The notes under the pieces: model-generated
Told to the model about the DNA's origin: nothing
The model's database searches: none
What the model saw: the letters and a program-made list of their open reading frames with translations, nothing else
From: JAOUEA01 sp963810945
GTDB taxonomy: Bacteria > Actinomycetota > UBA4738 > HRBIN12
Length of the DNA stretch: 64,000 nt
Reading direction: 5' to 3'
Assembly (NCBI GenBank): GCA_963810945.1
Contig: CAWEPI010000004.1
Span: forward strand, 744,001 to 808,000
Part shown: positions 26,608 to 35,638 of the stretch, one piece after another
How positions within the stretch are numbered: the stretch's first letter is position 1
How the letters are laid out: each line of letters opens with the position of its first letter
Program-made: the position numbers and the translations under genes

Positions 26608-26762
26608 TAGAATCGATGGGCATGAGTTAGCCGGTCCTCTCCGCAGCACGAACACCGCCGCCCGGCGGTCTCGTTGCCGTCCACCACTCCCGGAGAAGCG
26701 ACCATGCTCATCGATCCGACACCCGTCCCGTTCCCCGCTCCGCCGTCCGTCCGGAGGCGCAC
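26608..26762 (+). promoter_or_regulatory. Leader of the ABC-F gene with a four-codon ORF and a hairpin
   Basis: TAGAAT (26608-26613) is a likely -10. A tiny frame ATG GGC ATG AGT TAG lies at 26616-26630. ACCGCCG (26654-26660) pairs with CGGCGGT (26663-26669). GGAGG at 26753-26757 serves the ATG at 26763. Long leaders with short frames are known to control some antibiotic-resistance ABC-F genes; here that is inference. Confidence 0.35.
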
Positions 26763-28358
26763 ATGACGTCCCTGGAAGCGATCGATCTCTCGGTGGAGGC
26801 CGGGGGCCTCACCGTCGTCGAAGGGCTCTCGTTCACGCTGCGAGCGGGCGACAAGGTGGGCGTCGTCGGACGCAACGGGGCCGGCAAGACGAGCACGCTC
26901 AAGGTTCTGGCCGGAGAGGCGCACCCTGCGGCCGGAACGATCGTGCGCAGGGGCGCGCTCGGCTACCTGCGCCAGGACCCACGGCAACATCGTGAGGACG
27001 ACGAGGTCACGGGACTGGAGTACATCCTGTCAGCGCGCGAACTCGTGGAGATGGCCCGCCGGATGGAGAAGGCGCGGCTGCAGCTGGAGGAGGACCCCTC
27101 AGACCCCAACGTCCGACGCTACTCGCGTCTGGAGGACGAGTACCGCCGGCTGGGCGGGTATCACGCCGAATCCGAGGCGAGGGCGATCACCGCCGGCCTC
27201 GGATTGGCCCAGGATCGGCTCGCCCTCCCCGTCGGGGCGCTATCCGGGGGGGAGCGGCGGCGTCTGGAGCTCGCCCGGATCCTCTTCGGAGGGTCCGACC
27301 TCCTGCTGCTGGACGAGCCCACGAACCACCTCGACGCCGATGCCAAGGCCTGGCTGATGAAGTTCCTGGCGGGATACAAGGGTGGGCTGATGGTCGTGAG
27401 CCACGACATCGGGTTGCTGGACGCCTCGATCACCAGGATCCTCCATCTGGATCGCGACGGCGTCGTGGAATATCGCGGTTCGTACACGCAGTACCGGGAG
27501 GCGCGTGCGCGCGACGAGGTCCGTCTCGCGGCGCTCGCCGGACGCCAGGAGCAGGAGATCCGCAGGTTGAAGACCCTCGCGGACTCGATGCGCGGGCAGA
27601 CCGCCAAGCGGGCGCGCAAAGCGAAGACCCTGGACACGCGGGCGGCCAAGCTCGAGGCGAAGAAGGTGGCCGGCCCCACGAGGGAGCGCGCGGTGCGCTT
27701 CCGGTTCCCCGAGCCGCCTCCGTGCGGTCGAACGGTGCTGACCGTCGAACGGCTCACCAAGGGATACGGGGGCCCGCCGGTCTTCACCGACGTCTCGTTC
27801 GACGTCGAGCGTGGAGAGCGCCTCCTGGTGATGGGGTTGAACGGCGCCGGCAAGACGAGCCTCCTCCGGATCCTCACGCGTCAGACGGACGCAGACGCCG
27901 GCTCGTTCCGGTTCGGATATCACGTGGAGGCGGGCTACTACGCGCAGGAGCACGAGGGGATCACCGACGGGATGGACCTGCTGGCACACATGCGCGCCGC
28001 CTCCGCAGCCGACGACCAGGCGCTGCGTTCGCTGCTCGGCATGTTCGGACTGCCGGGTGCCATGGCGTTCCAGGACGCGGGCACCCTCTCGGGCGGGGAG
28101 AAGACCAAGCTCGCCCTCGCGCAGTTGGTGGCGGGACGCAAGAACCTCCTCCTGCTCGACGAACCCACCAACAACCTGGACCCGCCCTCGCGCACGGCCA
28201 TCGCCGAGGCGCTCCAGGACTGGCCCGGCGCGATGGTGATCGTGAGTCACGACCCGGAGTTCGTCGAAGCGCTGGAACCCGAACGGGTCCTGCTGATGCC
28301 GGAGGGCGACCTCGACTTCTGGGATCAGGAGCTGCTGGACCTGGTGAGCCTCGCGTAG
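26763..28358 (+). CDS. ABC-F family ATPase
   Basis: The 531-residue cytosolic protein has two ABC domains and no membrane segment. First domain: GRNGAGKTSTL, LSGGERRRLEL, LLLLDEPTNHLD. A charged linker (RARKAKTLDTRAAKLEAKK) follows. Second domain: GLNGAGKTSLL, LSGGEKTKLAL, LLLLDEPTNNLD. ABC-F proteins act on ribosomes, either as translation factors (EttA/Uup-like) or in antibiotic protection. The subfamily cannot be fixed by eye. It is preceded by an unusually long leader. Confidence 0.92.
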   Translation: MTSLEAIDLSVEAGGLTVVEGLSFTLRAGDKVGVVGRNGAGKTSTLKVLAGEAHPAAGTIVRRGALGYLRQDPRQHREDDEVTGLEYILSARELVEMARRMEKARLQLEEDPSDPNVRRYSRLEDEYRRLGGYHAESEARAITAGLGLAQDRLALPVGALSGGERRRLELARILFGGSDLLLLDEPTNHLDADAKAWLMKFLAGYKGGLMVVSHDIGLLDASITRILHLDRDGVVEYRGSYTQYREARARDEVRLAALAGRQEQEIRRLKTLADSMRGQTAKRARKAKTLDTRAAKLEAKKVAGPTRERAVRFRFPEPPPCGRTVLTVERLTKGYGGPPVFTDVSFDVERGERLLVMGLNGAGKTSLLRILTRQTDADAGSFRFGYHVEAGYYAQEHEGITDGMDLLAHMRAASAADDQALRSLLGMFGLPGAMAFQDAGTLSGGEKTKLALAQLVAGRKNLLLLDEPTNNLDPPSRTAIAEALQDWPGAMVIVSHDPEFVEALEPERVLLMPEGDLDFWDQELLDLVSLA

Positions 28359-28402
28359 TCGTCCGGGGCGGGTTTCCCTTCCCTGCGAGGGCAAGCCACG
28401 GC

Positions 28403-28408
28403 TATGCT
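28403..28408 (+). promoter_or_regulatory. -10 hexamer TATGCT of the amidohydrolase gene
   Basis: TATGCT at 28403 is followed by GGAAGGA (28430-28436) ahead of GTG 28443. Confidence 0.4.
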
Positions 28409-28442
28409 CTGCGGGCCCTGCACCCGAGCGGAAGGATCGGAC

Positions 28443-30118
28443 GTGAGCATCGACGGCGCCACCGCGGACCTGATCTTCGTCAACGGGGCCGTCTACACCG
28501 TCGACGCCGCGCGGCGTTGGGCGCAGGCGGTCGCCGTGCGCGACGGCAGGATCGTCGGCGGTCGGCACGGACGCAGAGATCCGGGGGCTCGCCGGATCGG
28601 GCACCGATGTGGTCGACATCGCCGGCGGGATGCTCGTGCCGGGCTTCCAGGATTCCCACGTCCACCCGGTGGGTGGGGGGATCGACATGCTCCAGTGCGA
28701 CCTGCACGATCTCGACTCCTCCGAGGGGTACCTGGAGGCCATCAAGGCCTATGCCGAGGGCAACCCGGATGTCCCGTGGATCCTCGGCGGGGGCTGGGCG
28801 ATGGACGTGTTCCCCGGCGGCACGCCCACCAAGGAGGCCCTCGACGATGTGGTGGGCGACCGACCCGTGTACCTCCCCAACCGGGACGGGCACGGGGCCT
28901 GGGTGAACTCCGTGGCGTTGAAGATGGCCGGCGTCACGAGGGACACCGCGGATCCCGCGGACGGGCGCATCGAGCGGAACGCGCAGGGGGAGCCGTCCGG
29001 GACCTTGCACGAGGGGGCGATGGACCTGGTCGGCAACCACGCGCCGCCCCCGTCGACCGAGGAATCGTATGCCGGGCTGCTGAAGGGACAGGCCTACCTG
29101 CACGCGCTGGGCATCACCGGCTGGCAGGACGCGATCGTGGGCACCACGTCGTGGGTGGACAACCTCGATGCGTATATCAGGGCCGCGGGCAACGGCGACC
29201 TCACGGCACGCGTGGTGGGCGCGCTCTGGTGGGATCGCCACCGCGGCCTCGAGCAGGTCGAGGATCTGCTGGCACAACGGGAACGCGGGCGCGTCGGTCG
29301 GTTCGCCGCCACCAGCGTGAAGATCATGCAGGACGGCATCTGCGAGAACTTCACGGCGGCCGTGATCGACCCGTACCTGGATGCGCGCGGGCACGCGACC
29401 GAGAACCGGGGCATCTCGTTCGTCGAGCCCGAGCTCCTGAAGGCCGTGGTCACGCGGCTGGACGCCGAGGGGTTCCAGGTGCACTTCCACGCGTTGGCGG
29501 ACCGGGCGGTGCGCGAGGCCCTCGACGCGATCGAGGCTGCGCTCGAGGCGAACGGACCCTCGGACCACCGGCATCACCTCGCCCACATCCAGGTGGTCCA
29601 CCCCGACGACATCCCCCGGTTCCGTCAGCTCGGCGCCGTCGCCAACGCGCAGCCGCTGTGGGCCGCGCACGAGTCGCAGATGGACGAGCTCACGATCCCA
29701 TTCCTGGGCGAGCCGCGCTGGCGATGGCAGTACCCGTTCGCGAGCCTCGTGCGCGCCGGCGCGGTGCTCGCGATGGGGAGCGACTGGAGCGTCTCGTCGC
29801 CGGATCCGCTCCAGGAGATCCACGTGGCCGTGAACCGTCAGATGCCCCCGGACTACCCCTATCGCGTGGAGAACCGGGACGTGTTCCTCCCCGACGAGCG
29901 CCTCGATCTCCCGACCGCCCTCGCGGCCTTCACGATGGGATCGGCGTACGTGAACCACCTCGATGCAGAGACGGGTTCGATCGAGGTCGGGAAGTACGCG
30001 GACCTCGTGGTGCTCGATCGCAACCTCTTCGAGCACCCGGTCCAGGAGATCGCGGAGGCCCGGGTCGCTGCGCACGTACGTCGAGGGCGAGGCGGTCTAC
30101 GCGGGTGATGCCTCGTGA
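28443..30118 (+). CDS. Amidohydrolase family 3 (YtcJ-like), two +1 shifts
   Basis: The start gives ADLIFVNGAVYTVDAARRWA and AVRDGRIVG. An extra G at 28560 leads to the main frame, with VDIAGGMLVPGFQDSHVHP (metal-binding HxH), HFHALADRAVREAL, HHLAHIQVVHPDD, GSDWSVSSPDPL. Near 30071-30076 an extra base hides the normal end ATYVEGEAVYAG; with repair the gene stops at 30118. Corrected length is about 557 residues, normal for the family, which hydrolyses amides or related bonds; the substrate is unknown. A second, distant relative lies at 60874. Confidence 0.82.
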
Positions 30119-30131
30119 TCGGATCGGTGCG

Positions 30132-30509
30132 ATGAAGCGGTGGATGCGCCGATACGCGGTCGTGGTCGCGATCGCGGCCGCGGCCTCGACGATGCCGGTC
30201 GGGATCGGACCCGTCCACGCGAGCGATGCACCGCGCCGCGTGAACTACCACTGCACGCTCTCGGTGACGGACCTCGGCGCGCACATCCGGGTCGGGTTCC
30301 GCCTCACGTCGGACGGACCCCGCCTCCGCTGGCACGTGCGCCTGTGGGACGGCGCCGTGCGGTTCTTCACCCAGGACGTGAAGACCGACACCAAGGGTGC
30401 GTTCAGGGTCCTGGCCCGCACGGTGGACTACCGGGGGATCGATCACTTACGGGCGAGCGCCCGCCAGCTGCGGTCCGGACGGACCTGCGCCGTCGCCGTC
30501 GAGGACTGA
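30132..30509 (+). CDS. Secreted protein of unknown function (125 aa)
   Basis: The product has a twin-Arg-free signal peptide (MKRWMRRYAVVVAIAAAAS, cleavage near VHASDA), then a compact domain beginning VNYHCTLSV with two Cys and ending GRTCAVAVED. The pattern suggests a small exported beta-rich domain with one disulphide. No family is recognised. It starts 13 bases after the amidohydrolase and may be co-transcribed with it. Confidence 0.6.
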   Translation: MKRWMRRYAVVVAIAAAASTMPVGIGPVHASDAPRRVNYHCTLSVTDLGAHIRVGFRLTSDGPRLRWHVRLWDGAVRFFTQDVKTDTKGAFRVLARTVDYRGIDHLRASARQLRSGRTCAVAVED

Positions 30510-30553
30510 CCGACGGTCGGGCGAGCCGTTTCGGCCGCGACCCCGGAGGGTGC

Positions 30554-30586
30554 TACCATGCGGGACCGACTGAACGCCCGTTCAGT
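30554..30586 (+). promoter_or_regulatory. Promoter TACCAT with an 18-bp perfect palindromic operator
   Basis: TACCAT (30554-30559) is followed by ACTGAACGCCCGTTCAGT (30569-30586), a perfect inverted repeat that would cover the transcription start. Its form is that of TetR-family operators. A loose half-site GTTCAG occurs at 30611. No TetR gene lies nearby. Confidence 0.65.
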
Positions 30587-30642
30587 TCGGAGCTGGACTC
30601 GTTCCGCTCGGTTCAGCGTCCCTGATCTCAGGAGGCCCATCG

Positions 30643-31836
30643 ATGTCCGCACGCAGCCCGATCGACCCCCTCCTGCTGGGGCCCGTGCTGGCTCCCACGC
30701 TCGGAACGAGCCGGACGCTGCCCGCCGAGGCCTACACCTCCCAGGAGGTGTTCGACTGGGAGGTCGAGCACTTCTTCGAAGGGGGCTGGGTCTGCGTCGG
30801 CCGTGCCGAGGACGTGGCCGCCCCCGGAGACCAGAAGGCGTTCCGCATCGGGGACGAGGGCGTCCTCGTCGTGCGCGACCACGAGGGAACCCTGCGCGGC
30901 TTCTACAACACCTGCCGCCACCGGGGCCACGAGCTGCTGGAGCCCGGCACGTCGCGGAACCTGAACGCGATCAAGTGCCCGTACCACGCTTGGGTCTACC
31001 GGTTGGACGGGAGCCTGGGCGCGGCTCCGCGCTTCGGTGACCTGGAGGGCTTCGACAAGGCCGAGTACCCGCTGATCGCCGCCCGCATCCACGAGTGGCA
31101 CGGCTGGATCTTCGTGAACCCCGACGGTGGGGCATCCCCGTTCGAGGCGTACGCGGGGAACCTCGACGAGCTGCTCTCGGCGTGGGAGCCGGAGCGCTTG
31201 TTCGTCGGCGCGAGCCACGACTACGTGATCGAGGCCAACTGGAAGACGATCACCGAGAACTACCACGAGTGCTACCACTGCCCATCGATCCATCCGGCGC
31301 TCTGCGCGGTGACGCCCCCCGACTCGGGGGAGAACTTCGCGCACGACGGCCTCTGGGTGGGTGGATCCATGGTCCTGAAGGACTTCGCCGAGACGATGTC
31401 CGTGACCGGGGAGTCGCGAGGTGTGCCGATCCGCGGCCTCGACGCCGCGCAGCGGCGGGAGGTCTACTACTTCGGGCTCTTCCCCAACCTGCTGCTCAGC
31501 CTGCACCCCGACTACATCATGACCCACCGGTTCGAGCCGCTGGGTCCCGGGCGGAGCAAGGTCGAGTGCACCTGGCTGTTCCCACCCGAGGCGAAGGATC
31601 GTCCCGACTTCACGCCCGAGTACGCCAGCGAGTTCTGGGACATCACCAACCGGGAGGATTGGCTCGCGTGTGAGTCGGTCTATCGTGGCCTGCGCTCGGA
31701 GGGGTTCAGGCAAGGGCCGTTCGCCTGGAGCGAGGACGAGGTCCACATCTTCATGGCGATGGTGGCGCAGGGATACCTCGACGGTCGCGCCAGCCGTCCC
31801 CCGCAGGTGCACGAGGCGGACGCGGCCGAGGTCTGA
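30643..31836 (+). CDS. Rieske-type oxygenase, alpha subunit
   Basis: This 397-residue protein carries the Rieske [2Fe-2S] ligands Cys91, His93, Cys112 and His115 (CRHRGH and CPYHAW) and the mononuclear iron motif NYHECYHCPSIH with His212 and His217. It matches the ring-hydroxylating/N-demethylating group that includes glycine betaine and other methylamine oxygenases. AGGAGG supports the ATG. No reductase gene is adjacent, so electrons must come from elsewhere. Two GcvT-like genes follow, suggesting that released one-carbon units pass to folate. Substrate unknown. Confidence 0.85.
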   Translation: MSARSPIDPLLLGPVLAPTLGTSRTLPAEAYTSQEVFDWEVEHFFEGGWVCVGRAEDVAAPGDQKAFRIGDEGVLVVRDHEGTLRGFYNTCRHRGHELLEPGTSRNLNAIKCPYHAWVYRLDGSLGAAPRFGDLEGFDKAEYPLIAARIHEWHGWIFVNPDGGASPFEAYAGNLDELLSAWEPERLFVGASHDYVIEANWKTITENYHECYHCPSIHPALCAVTPPDSGENFAHDGLWVGGSMVLKDFAETMSVTGESRGVPIRGLDAAQRREVYYFGLFPNLLLSLHPDYIMTHRFEPLGPGRSKVECTWLFPPEAKDRPDFTPEYASEFWDITNREDWLACESVYRGLRSEGFRQGPFAWSEDEVHIFMAMVAQGYLDGRASRPPQVHEADAAEV

Positions 31837-31858
31837 GGCGGGCCGGTGGCCCTGCGTA

Positions 31859-31895
31859 TTGACCGCGGGTCAACCGCCCCCATTGCGCGTACGCT
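31859..31895 (+). promoter_or_regulatory. Palindrome and -10 before the first GcvT-like gene
   Basis: TTGACCGCGGGTCAA (31859-31873) is a perfect inverted repeat with a three-base centre. TACGCT (31890-31895) is the likely -10, so the palindrome covers the -35 region. Confidence 0.5.
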
Positions 31896-31986
31896 GCAAC
31901 CTTCCCACGATGGGTGGACATCGCGAGAGGCGTCTGCCGGCGTCCGCACCGGCCGGCACGACCGCCTCCGGAGCCGAGGAGGGGAC

Positions 31987-33141
31987 ATGGCCGAGTTCGA
32001 CATGGGTCTCGTGCAACGCGGGGCCAGGAACCGACGCACGCCGTACTACGAGGCCACGCAGCGGCGCAGCCCGTTGGGATTCACCGTCTACAACCACATG
32101 TACTTCCCCATCCGCTTCGACACGTTCGAGAACGAGTTCGACGCCCTGCTGAACGGCGTCACCCTCTGGGACGTGGCCGTCGAGCGATGCCTGGAGATCT
32201 CCGGCCCCGACGGCCTCGCGTTCGCGCAGCTGCTGACACCTCGCGACCTCTCGACATGCGCGGTGGGTCAGGCGAAGTACGTGCTGATCTGCGACGCCGA
32301 CGGGGGGATCGTGAACGACCCTGTGCTCACGCGGATGGACGAGAACACGTTCTGGTTCGCGCTCGCGTCCTCCGACGCCCTGCTCTTCGCCCGCGGGCTG
32401 AGGAACGCGTACCCGGACCTGGACGTCACGATCCGCGAGGCCGACGTCGCGCCGCTGCAGGTCCAGGGCCCGAAGTCGAAGGATCTCATGGTGAAGCTCC
32501 TGGGCGAGGGCATCCTCGATCTCCGGTACTACTTCTGGCGCGAAGCGGAGATCGGAGGGGTGCCGGTGGTGGTCACGAGGACCGGCTGGACGTCGGAGGT
32601 TGGCTACGAGGTCTACACCACCGACACGTCGCGGGGGAACGCCGTCTACGACGCGATCATGGACGCCGGCGAGGAGTTCGGGATCGTGCCGACCGGCCCG
32701 AGCGACATCCGCCGGATCGAGGGCGCCATCTTCAACTGGGGCGCCGACATGACCTATGAGCACAACGCCTTCGAGCTCGGGCTGGAACGGCTGGTCGACT
32801 TCGCGCTCGCCGACGACGCGTGCCTGTCGATCGCCGCGTACCGCCGGATCCAGAGCCAGGGGGTGAGCCGGCGGATCAACGGCGTGATCCTGGACGGCGC
32901 GGCGCTGCCCGCACTGAACAACACGAAGTGGGTGGCCTCGGTGGATGGCCGCGAGGTCGGGCTCGTGACGTCCGCGATCTACTCCCCGCGGCTGGAGCGG
33001 AACATCGGGTACTGCTGGCTGCCGACCGACCTCAGCCGACCGGGCGAGCAGGTCGACGTGGCGACCGAGTGGGGTGATCGGGTCGCGACCGTCATCGAGA
33101 TGCCCTTCGTCGATCCCGCGAAATCGATCCCGGTCTCCTAG
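31987..33141 (+). CDS. GcvT-like folate-binding aminomethyltransferase, first of a tandem pair
   Basis: The 384-residue protein has GcvT/DmdA-type features: GVTLWDVAVERCLEISGPDG, LTPRDLSTCAVGQAKY, VNDPVLTRMDEN, PLQVQGPKS, TRTGWTSEVGYEVY and RRIEGAIFN. Relatives move a methyl or methylene group to tetrahydrofolate. ATG 31987 is chosen for its GAGGAGGGG ribosome site; the longer upstream frame is not supported. It is about 40 percent similar by eye to the next gene, which follows after 13 bases. Confidence 0.8.
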   Translation: MAEFDMGLVQRGARNRRTPYYEATQRRSPLGFTVYNHMYFPIRFDTFENEFDALLNGVTLWDVAVERCLEISGPDGLAFAQLLTPRDLSTCAVGQAKYVLICDADGGIVNDPVLTRMDENTFWFALASSDALLFARGLRNAYPDLDVTIREADVAPLQVQGPKSKDLMVKLLGEGILDLRYYFWREAEIGGVPVVVTRTGWTSEVGYEVYTTDTSRGNAVYDAIMDAGEEFGIVPTGPSDIRRIEGAIFNWGADMTYEHNAFELGLERLVDFALADDACLSIAAYRRIQSQGVSRRINGVILDGAALPALNNTKWVASVDGREVGLVTSAIYSPRLERNIGYCWLPTDLSRPGEQVDVATEWGDRVATVIEMPFVDPAKSIPVS

Positions 33142-33154
33142 AGGAGGATCGCAC

Positions 33155-34333
33155 ATGACCAACGAACGTCAGGAGATGCTCGAGAAGAGCGCGACCTTGT
33201 ACTTCGGCCCGTGGTACCGGCAGTCACCGTTCTTCAACGCCACGCGACGCGCCGGATGCACGTCGTACGACATCTACAACCACATGTACCTGCCTGCCTA
33301 CTACGACGACCCCGAGACGGAGTACTGGGCGCTGGACCGCGGCGTGACGATGTGGGACGTGGGGGTCGAGCGCACGGTGGAGGTGAGCGGCCCGGACGCC
33401 GATCGCCTGATCGACATGTTGACGTGCCGGGACCTCACGAAGTGCGCGGTGAAGCAGGGCAAGTACATGTTGGTCACCGGGCCCGACGGCTCGATCGTGA
33501 ACGACCCGGTGCTGCTGCACGTCGACGAGAACCGCTGGTGGATGCAGCTGGCGGATTCGGACGCGGGGCTGTACGCGCTGGGCGTGGCGGCCAGCGCGGG
33601 TCTCGACGCCGAGGTGAGCCTGCCCGACGTCCACCCGATGCAGGTGCAGGGGCCGATGTCCGCGAAGACCCTCGAGAAGCTCGTCGGCCCGGGCATCTAC
33701 GACGTCCGCTACTACTGGATCGAGTCCTTCGAGGTCCGCGGGATCCCGGTCGTGATCAGCCGCACCGGATGGACCGCGATCCCGGGCTTCGAGGTGAACC
33801 TGCTCGACGGCGCGCGCGGGGACGAGCTCTGGGACGCCGTGGCTGAGGCGGGGGAGGAGTTCGACATCCGCCCGATCGCGCCGTGCGAGGCGCGGCGGAT
33901 CGAGGGGGGAATCTTCAACTACGGGTCGGACATCCGCCTGGGCGATACGCCGTTCCACGTGATGGGGCTCGAGCGCCTCGTGGAGGAGCAGCCGCAGGAC
34001 TACATCGGCAAGGAGGCCCTCGAGTCCCTGCGGGCGAGCGGGGTCGACCGCAAGCTCGTCGGCATCGAGTTGGAGGCCGACGAGCTGCGCGCCGAGATGT
34101 CGGAGTACTGGGCGGTCTCCTCGGGAGGACGCGAGGTCGGGCACATGACGGATGCGGTCTGGTCGCCGGGGCTCGAGAAGAACATCGGTTACGTGTGGGT
34201 GCCGATCGACCTCGCCGAGCCGGGCAACCGGTTGGACGTCGAGACGGAGAACGGAGAGCATCTCGTCGGGACGACCGCGGGGATCCCCTTCGTCGACCCG
34301 CGCAAGGAGCGTCCGGCCGGAACTCTCAGGTAG
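33155..34333 (+). CDS. GcvT-like folate-binding aminomethyltransferase, second of the pair
   Basis: The 392-residue protein repeats the pattern of its neighbour: GVTMWDVGVERTVEVSGPDA, LTCRDLTKCAVKQGKY, VNDPVLLHVDEN, PMQVQGPMS, ISRTGWTAIPGFEV, RRIEGGIFN. The AGAGGAGG ribosome site fixes ATG 33155. It probably arose by duplication; whether the two act on different substrates or form a heteromer is open. The link with the Rieske oxygenase suggests methyl-group catabolism. Confidence 0.8.
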   Translation: MTNERQEMLEKSATLYFGPWYRQSPFFNATRRAGCTSYDIYNHMYLPAYYDDPETEYWALDRGVTMWDVGVERTVEVSGPDADRLIDMLTCRDLTKCAVKQGKYMLVTGPDGSIVNDPVLLHVDENRWWMQLADSDAGLYALGVAASAGLDAEVSLPDVHPMQVQGPMSAKTLEKLVGPGIYDVRYYWIESFEVRGIPVVISRTGWTAIPGFEVNLLDGARGDELWDAVAEAGEEFDIRPIAPCEARRIEGGIFNYGSDIRLGDTPFHVMGLERLVEEQPQDYIGKEALESLRASGVDRKLVGIELEADELRAEMSEYWAVSSGGREVGHMTDAVWSPGLEKNIGYVWVPIDLAEPGNRLDVETENGEHLVGTTAGIPFVDPRKERPAGTLR

Positions 34334-34361
34334 TTCACAGCTAGCCCGGCGAACCCGCGGG

Positions 34362-34409
34362 TAGCATGGGGCGAATCCCAGGGGAGAACCCGATCCCTTC
34401 CGTGGAGGT
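34362..34409 (+). promoter_or_regulatory. Promoter TAGCAT and ribosome site of htrA
   Basis: TAGCAT (34362-34367) begins a roughly 40-base leader; GGAGGT (34404-34409) lies six bases before the ATG. Confidence 0.5.
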
Positions 34410-34415
34410 CCCTAC

Positions 34416-35522
34416 ATGCGCAAGCTTCTGATCCCGGCCGTGCTGCTCGCGGTGCTGGCCACCGCCTGCTCGGTGCGCCTGGGCTCGTCCGACCAGTCGC
34501 CCGGCACGGCGGCCCCGCTCTCCCAGCCGACCCTGTCGGGCGGCAAGGAGCCGGTGGAGGCGGTCGTGCAGCGGGTGCTGCCGGCCGTAGTGAACGTCAC
34601 CTCGGACATCTTCCAGCAGAGCCCGACCGGCGGCACCCAGCAGGGTCAGGGCGTCGGCACCGGCTTCATCGTCCGCTCGGACGGCGTCGTCGTGACCAAC
34701 TGCCACGTGGTGGAGGGTGCGTCGAAGATCACCGTCTCCACGTCTGCCGAGAAGCCGCAGGAGTACGACGCCCGCGTGATCGGCGGCGACTGCCTCCACG
34801 ACGTGGCCGTCCTCAAGATCGACGGCACGAACCTCCCTACGGTGGACCTCGGCTCCTCGGCGAGCCTCCAGCTCGGCCAGCGCGTCGTGGCCCTCGGCTA
34901 TGCGCTCGCGCTGGAGGGAGGACCGACCGTGACGACGGGTATCGTCTCCGCGTTGGACCGCACGATCCAGGCACAGGACCCGGGCTGCACGGTCTGCAAG
35001 AACGGCGCCCGCACCTACACGGGCGTCATCCAGACCGACGCCGCCATCAACCACGGCAACTCCGGCGGCCCGCTCGTCGACATGGCGGGTCAGGTGATCG
35101 GCATCAACTCCGCCGGCGATGACAGCGCCCAGAACATCGGCTTCGCGATCGCGATCGACTCCGTGAAGGAGACGATTTCCCAGGGCGAGTCGAACCCGCT
35201 CGCCCCCACCGCCTACCTGGGGGTCTCGACCCAGACGGTGAACGGTGCGATGGCGGCGCAGTTCCAGCTGAACACGGACGCCGGTGCTTACGTCGTCGGC
35301 ACCACGAGCGACGGCCCCGCAGCGTCCGCGGGCATCGGTCAGGGCGACGTCATCGTCGCCGTCGACGGGAAGACCGTCTCGAGCGCCGACGACCTCGGCA
35401 CCATCCTCGGAGGCCTCAAACCCGGTCAGACGGTCTCGGTGGAGATCGTCGGCAAGGACGGCACCAAGCGATCGATCGACGTGACGCTCGGCACCCGGCC
35501 TCTTCCCGTGACCTTGCCGTAA
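34416..35522 (+). CDS. HtrA/DegP-like serine protease lipoprotein
   Basis: The 368-residue protein has a lipoprotein signal ending LATAC (Cys18), so it is anchored outside the membrane. The trypsin-like domain has His97 (NCHVV), Asp129 (CLHDVAVL) and Ser216 (HGNSGGPLVD). One PDZ domain follows (GPAASAGIGQGDVIVAVDG). HtrA proteases remove misfolded exported proteins. Length is normal. A strong terminator lies just after its stop, so it is a single-gene unit. Confidence 0.92.
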   Translation: MRKLLIPAVLLAVLATACSVRLGSSDQSPGTAAPLSQPTLSGGKEPVEAVVQRVLPAVVNVTSDIFQQSPTGGTQQGQGVGTGFIVRSDGVVVTNCHVVEGASKITVSTSAEKPQEYDARVIGGDCLHDVAVLKIDGTNLPTVDLGSSASLQLGQRVVALGYALALEGGPTVTTGIVSALDRTIQAQDPGCTVCKNGARTYTGVIQTDAAINHGNSGGPLVDMAGQVIGINSAGDDSAQNIGFAIAIDSVKETISQGESNPLAPTAYLGVSTQTVNGAMAAQFQLNTDAGAYVVGTTSDGPAASAGIGQGDVIVAVDGKTVSSADDLGTILGGLKPGQTVSVEIVGKDGTKRSIDVTLGTRPLPVTLP

Positions 35523-35532
35523 GCCCCCGAAG

Positions 35533-35588
35533 GTCCCGCGCGGGACGGCGGCGCCCGGGGCGGCAGCAAGATCGGCCCGGGCGCCGCC
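35533..35588 (+). terminator. Double hairpin terminator after htrA
   Basis: GTCCCGCGCGGGAC (35533-35546) is a palindrome. Next, GGCGGCGCCCGGG (35547-35559) pairs perfectly with CCCGGGCGCCGCC (35576-35588). Confidence 0.65.
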
Positions 35589-35626
35589 TCCATCCGTGCC
35601 CGCGACGCGGCCCGGAGCGGGTGGGT

Positions 35627-35632
35627 TAGCCT
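35627..35632 (+). promoter_or_regulatory. -10 hexamer TAGCCT, leaderless promoter of the ttu-trmI operon
   Basis: TAGCCT, six bases, ATG at 35639. Confidence 0.6.
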
Positions 35633-35638
35633 GGGGCG

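Noticed and set aside
31846..31986. An N-terminal extension of the first GcvT-like protein
   Set aside because: The extension crosses the promoter and palindrome, and ATG 31987 has a strong ribosome site and family-like N-terminus.
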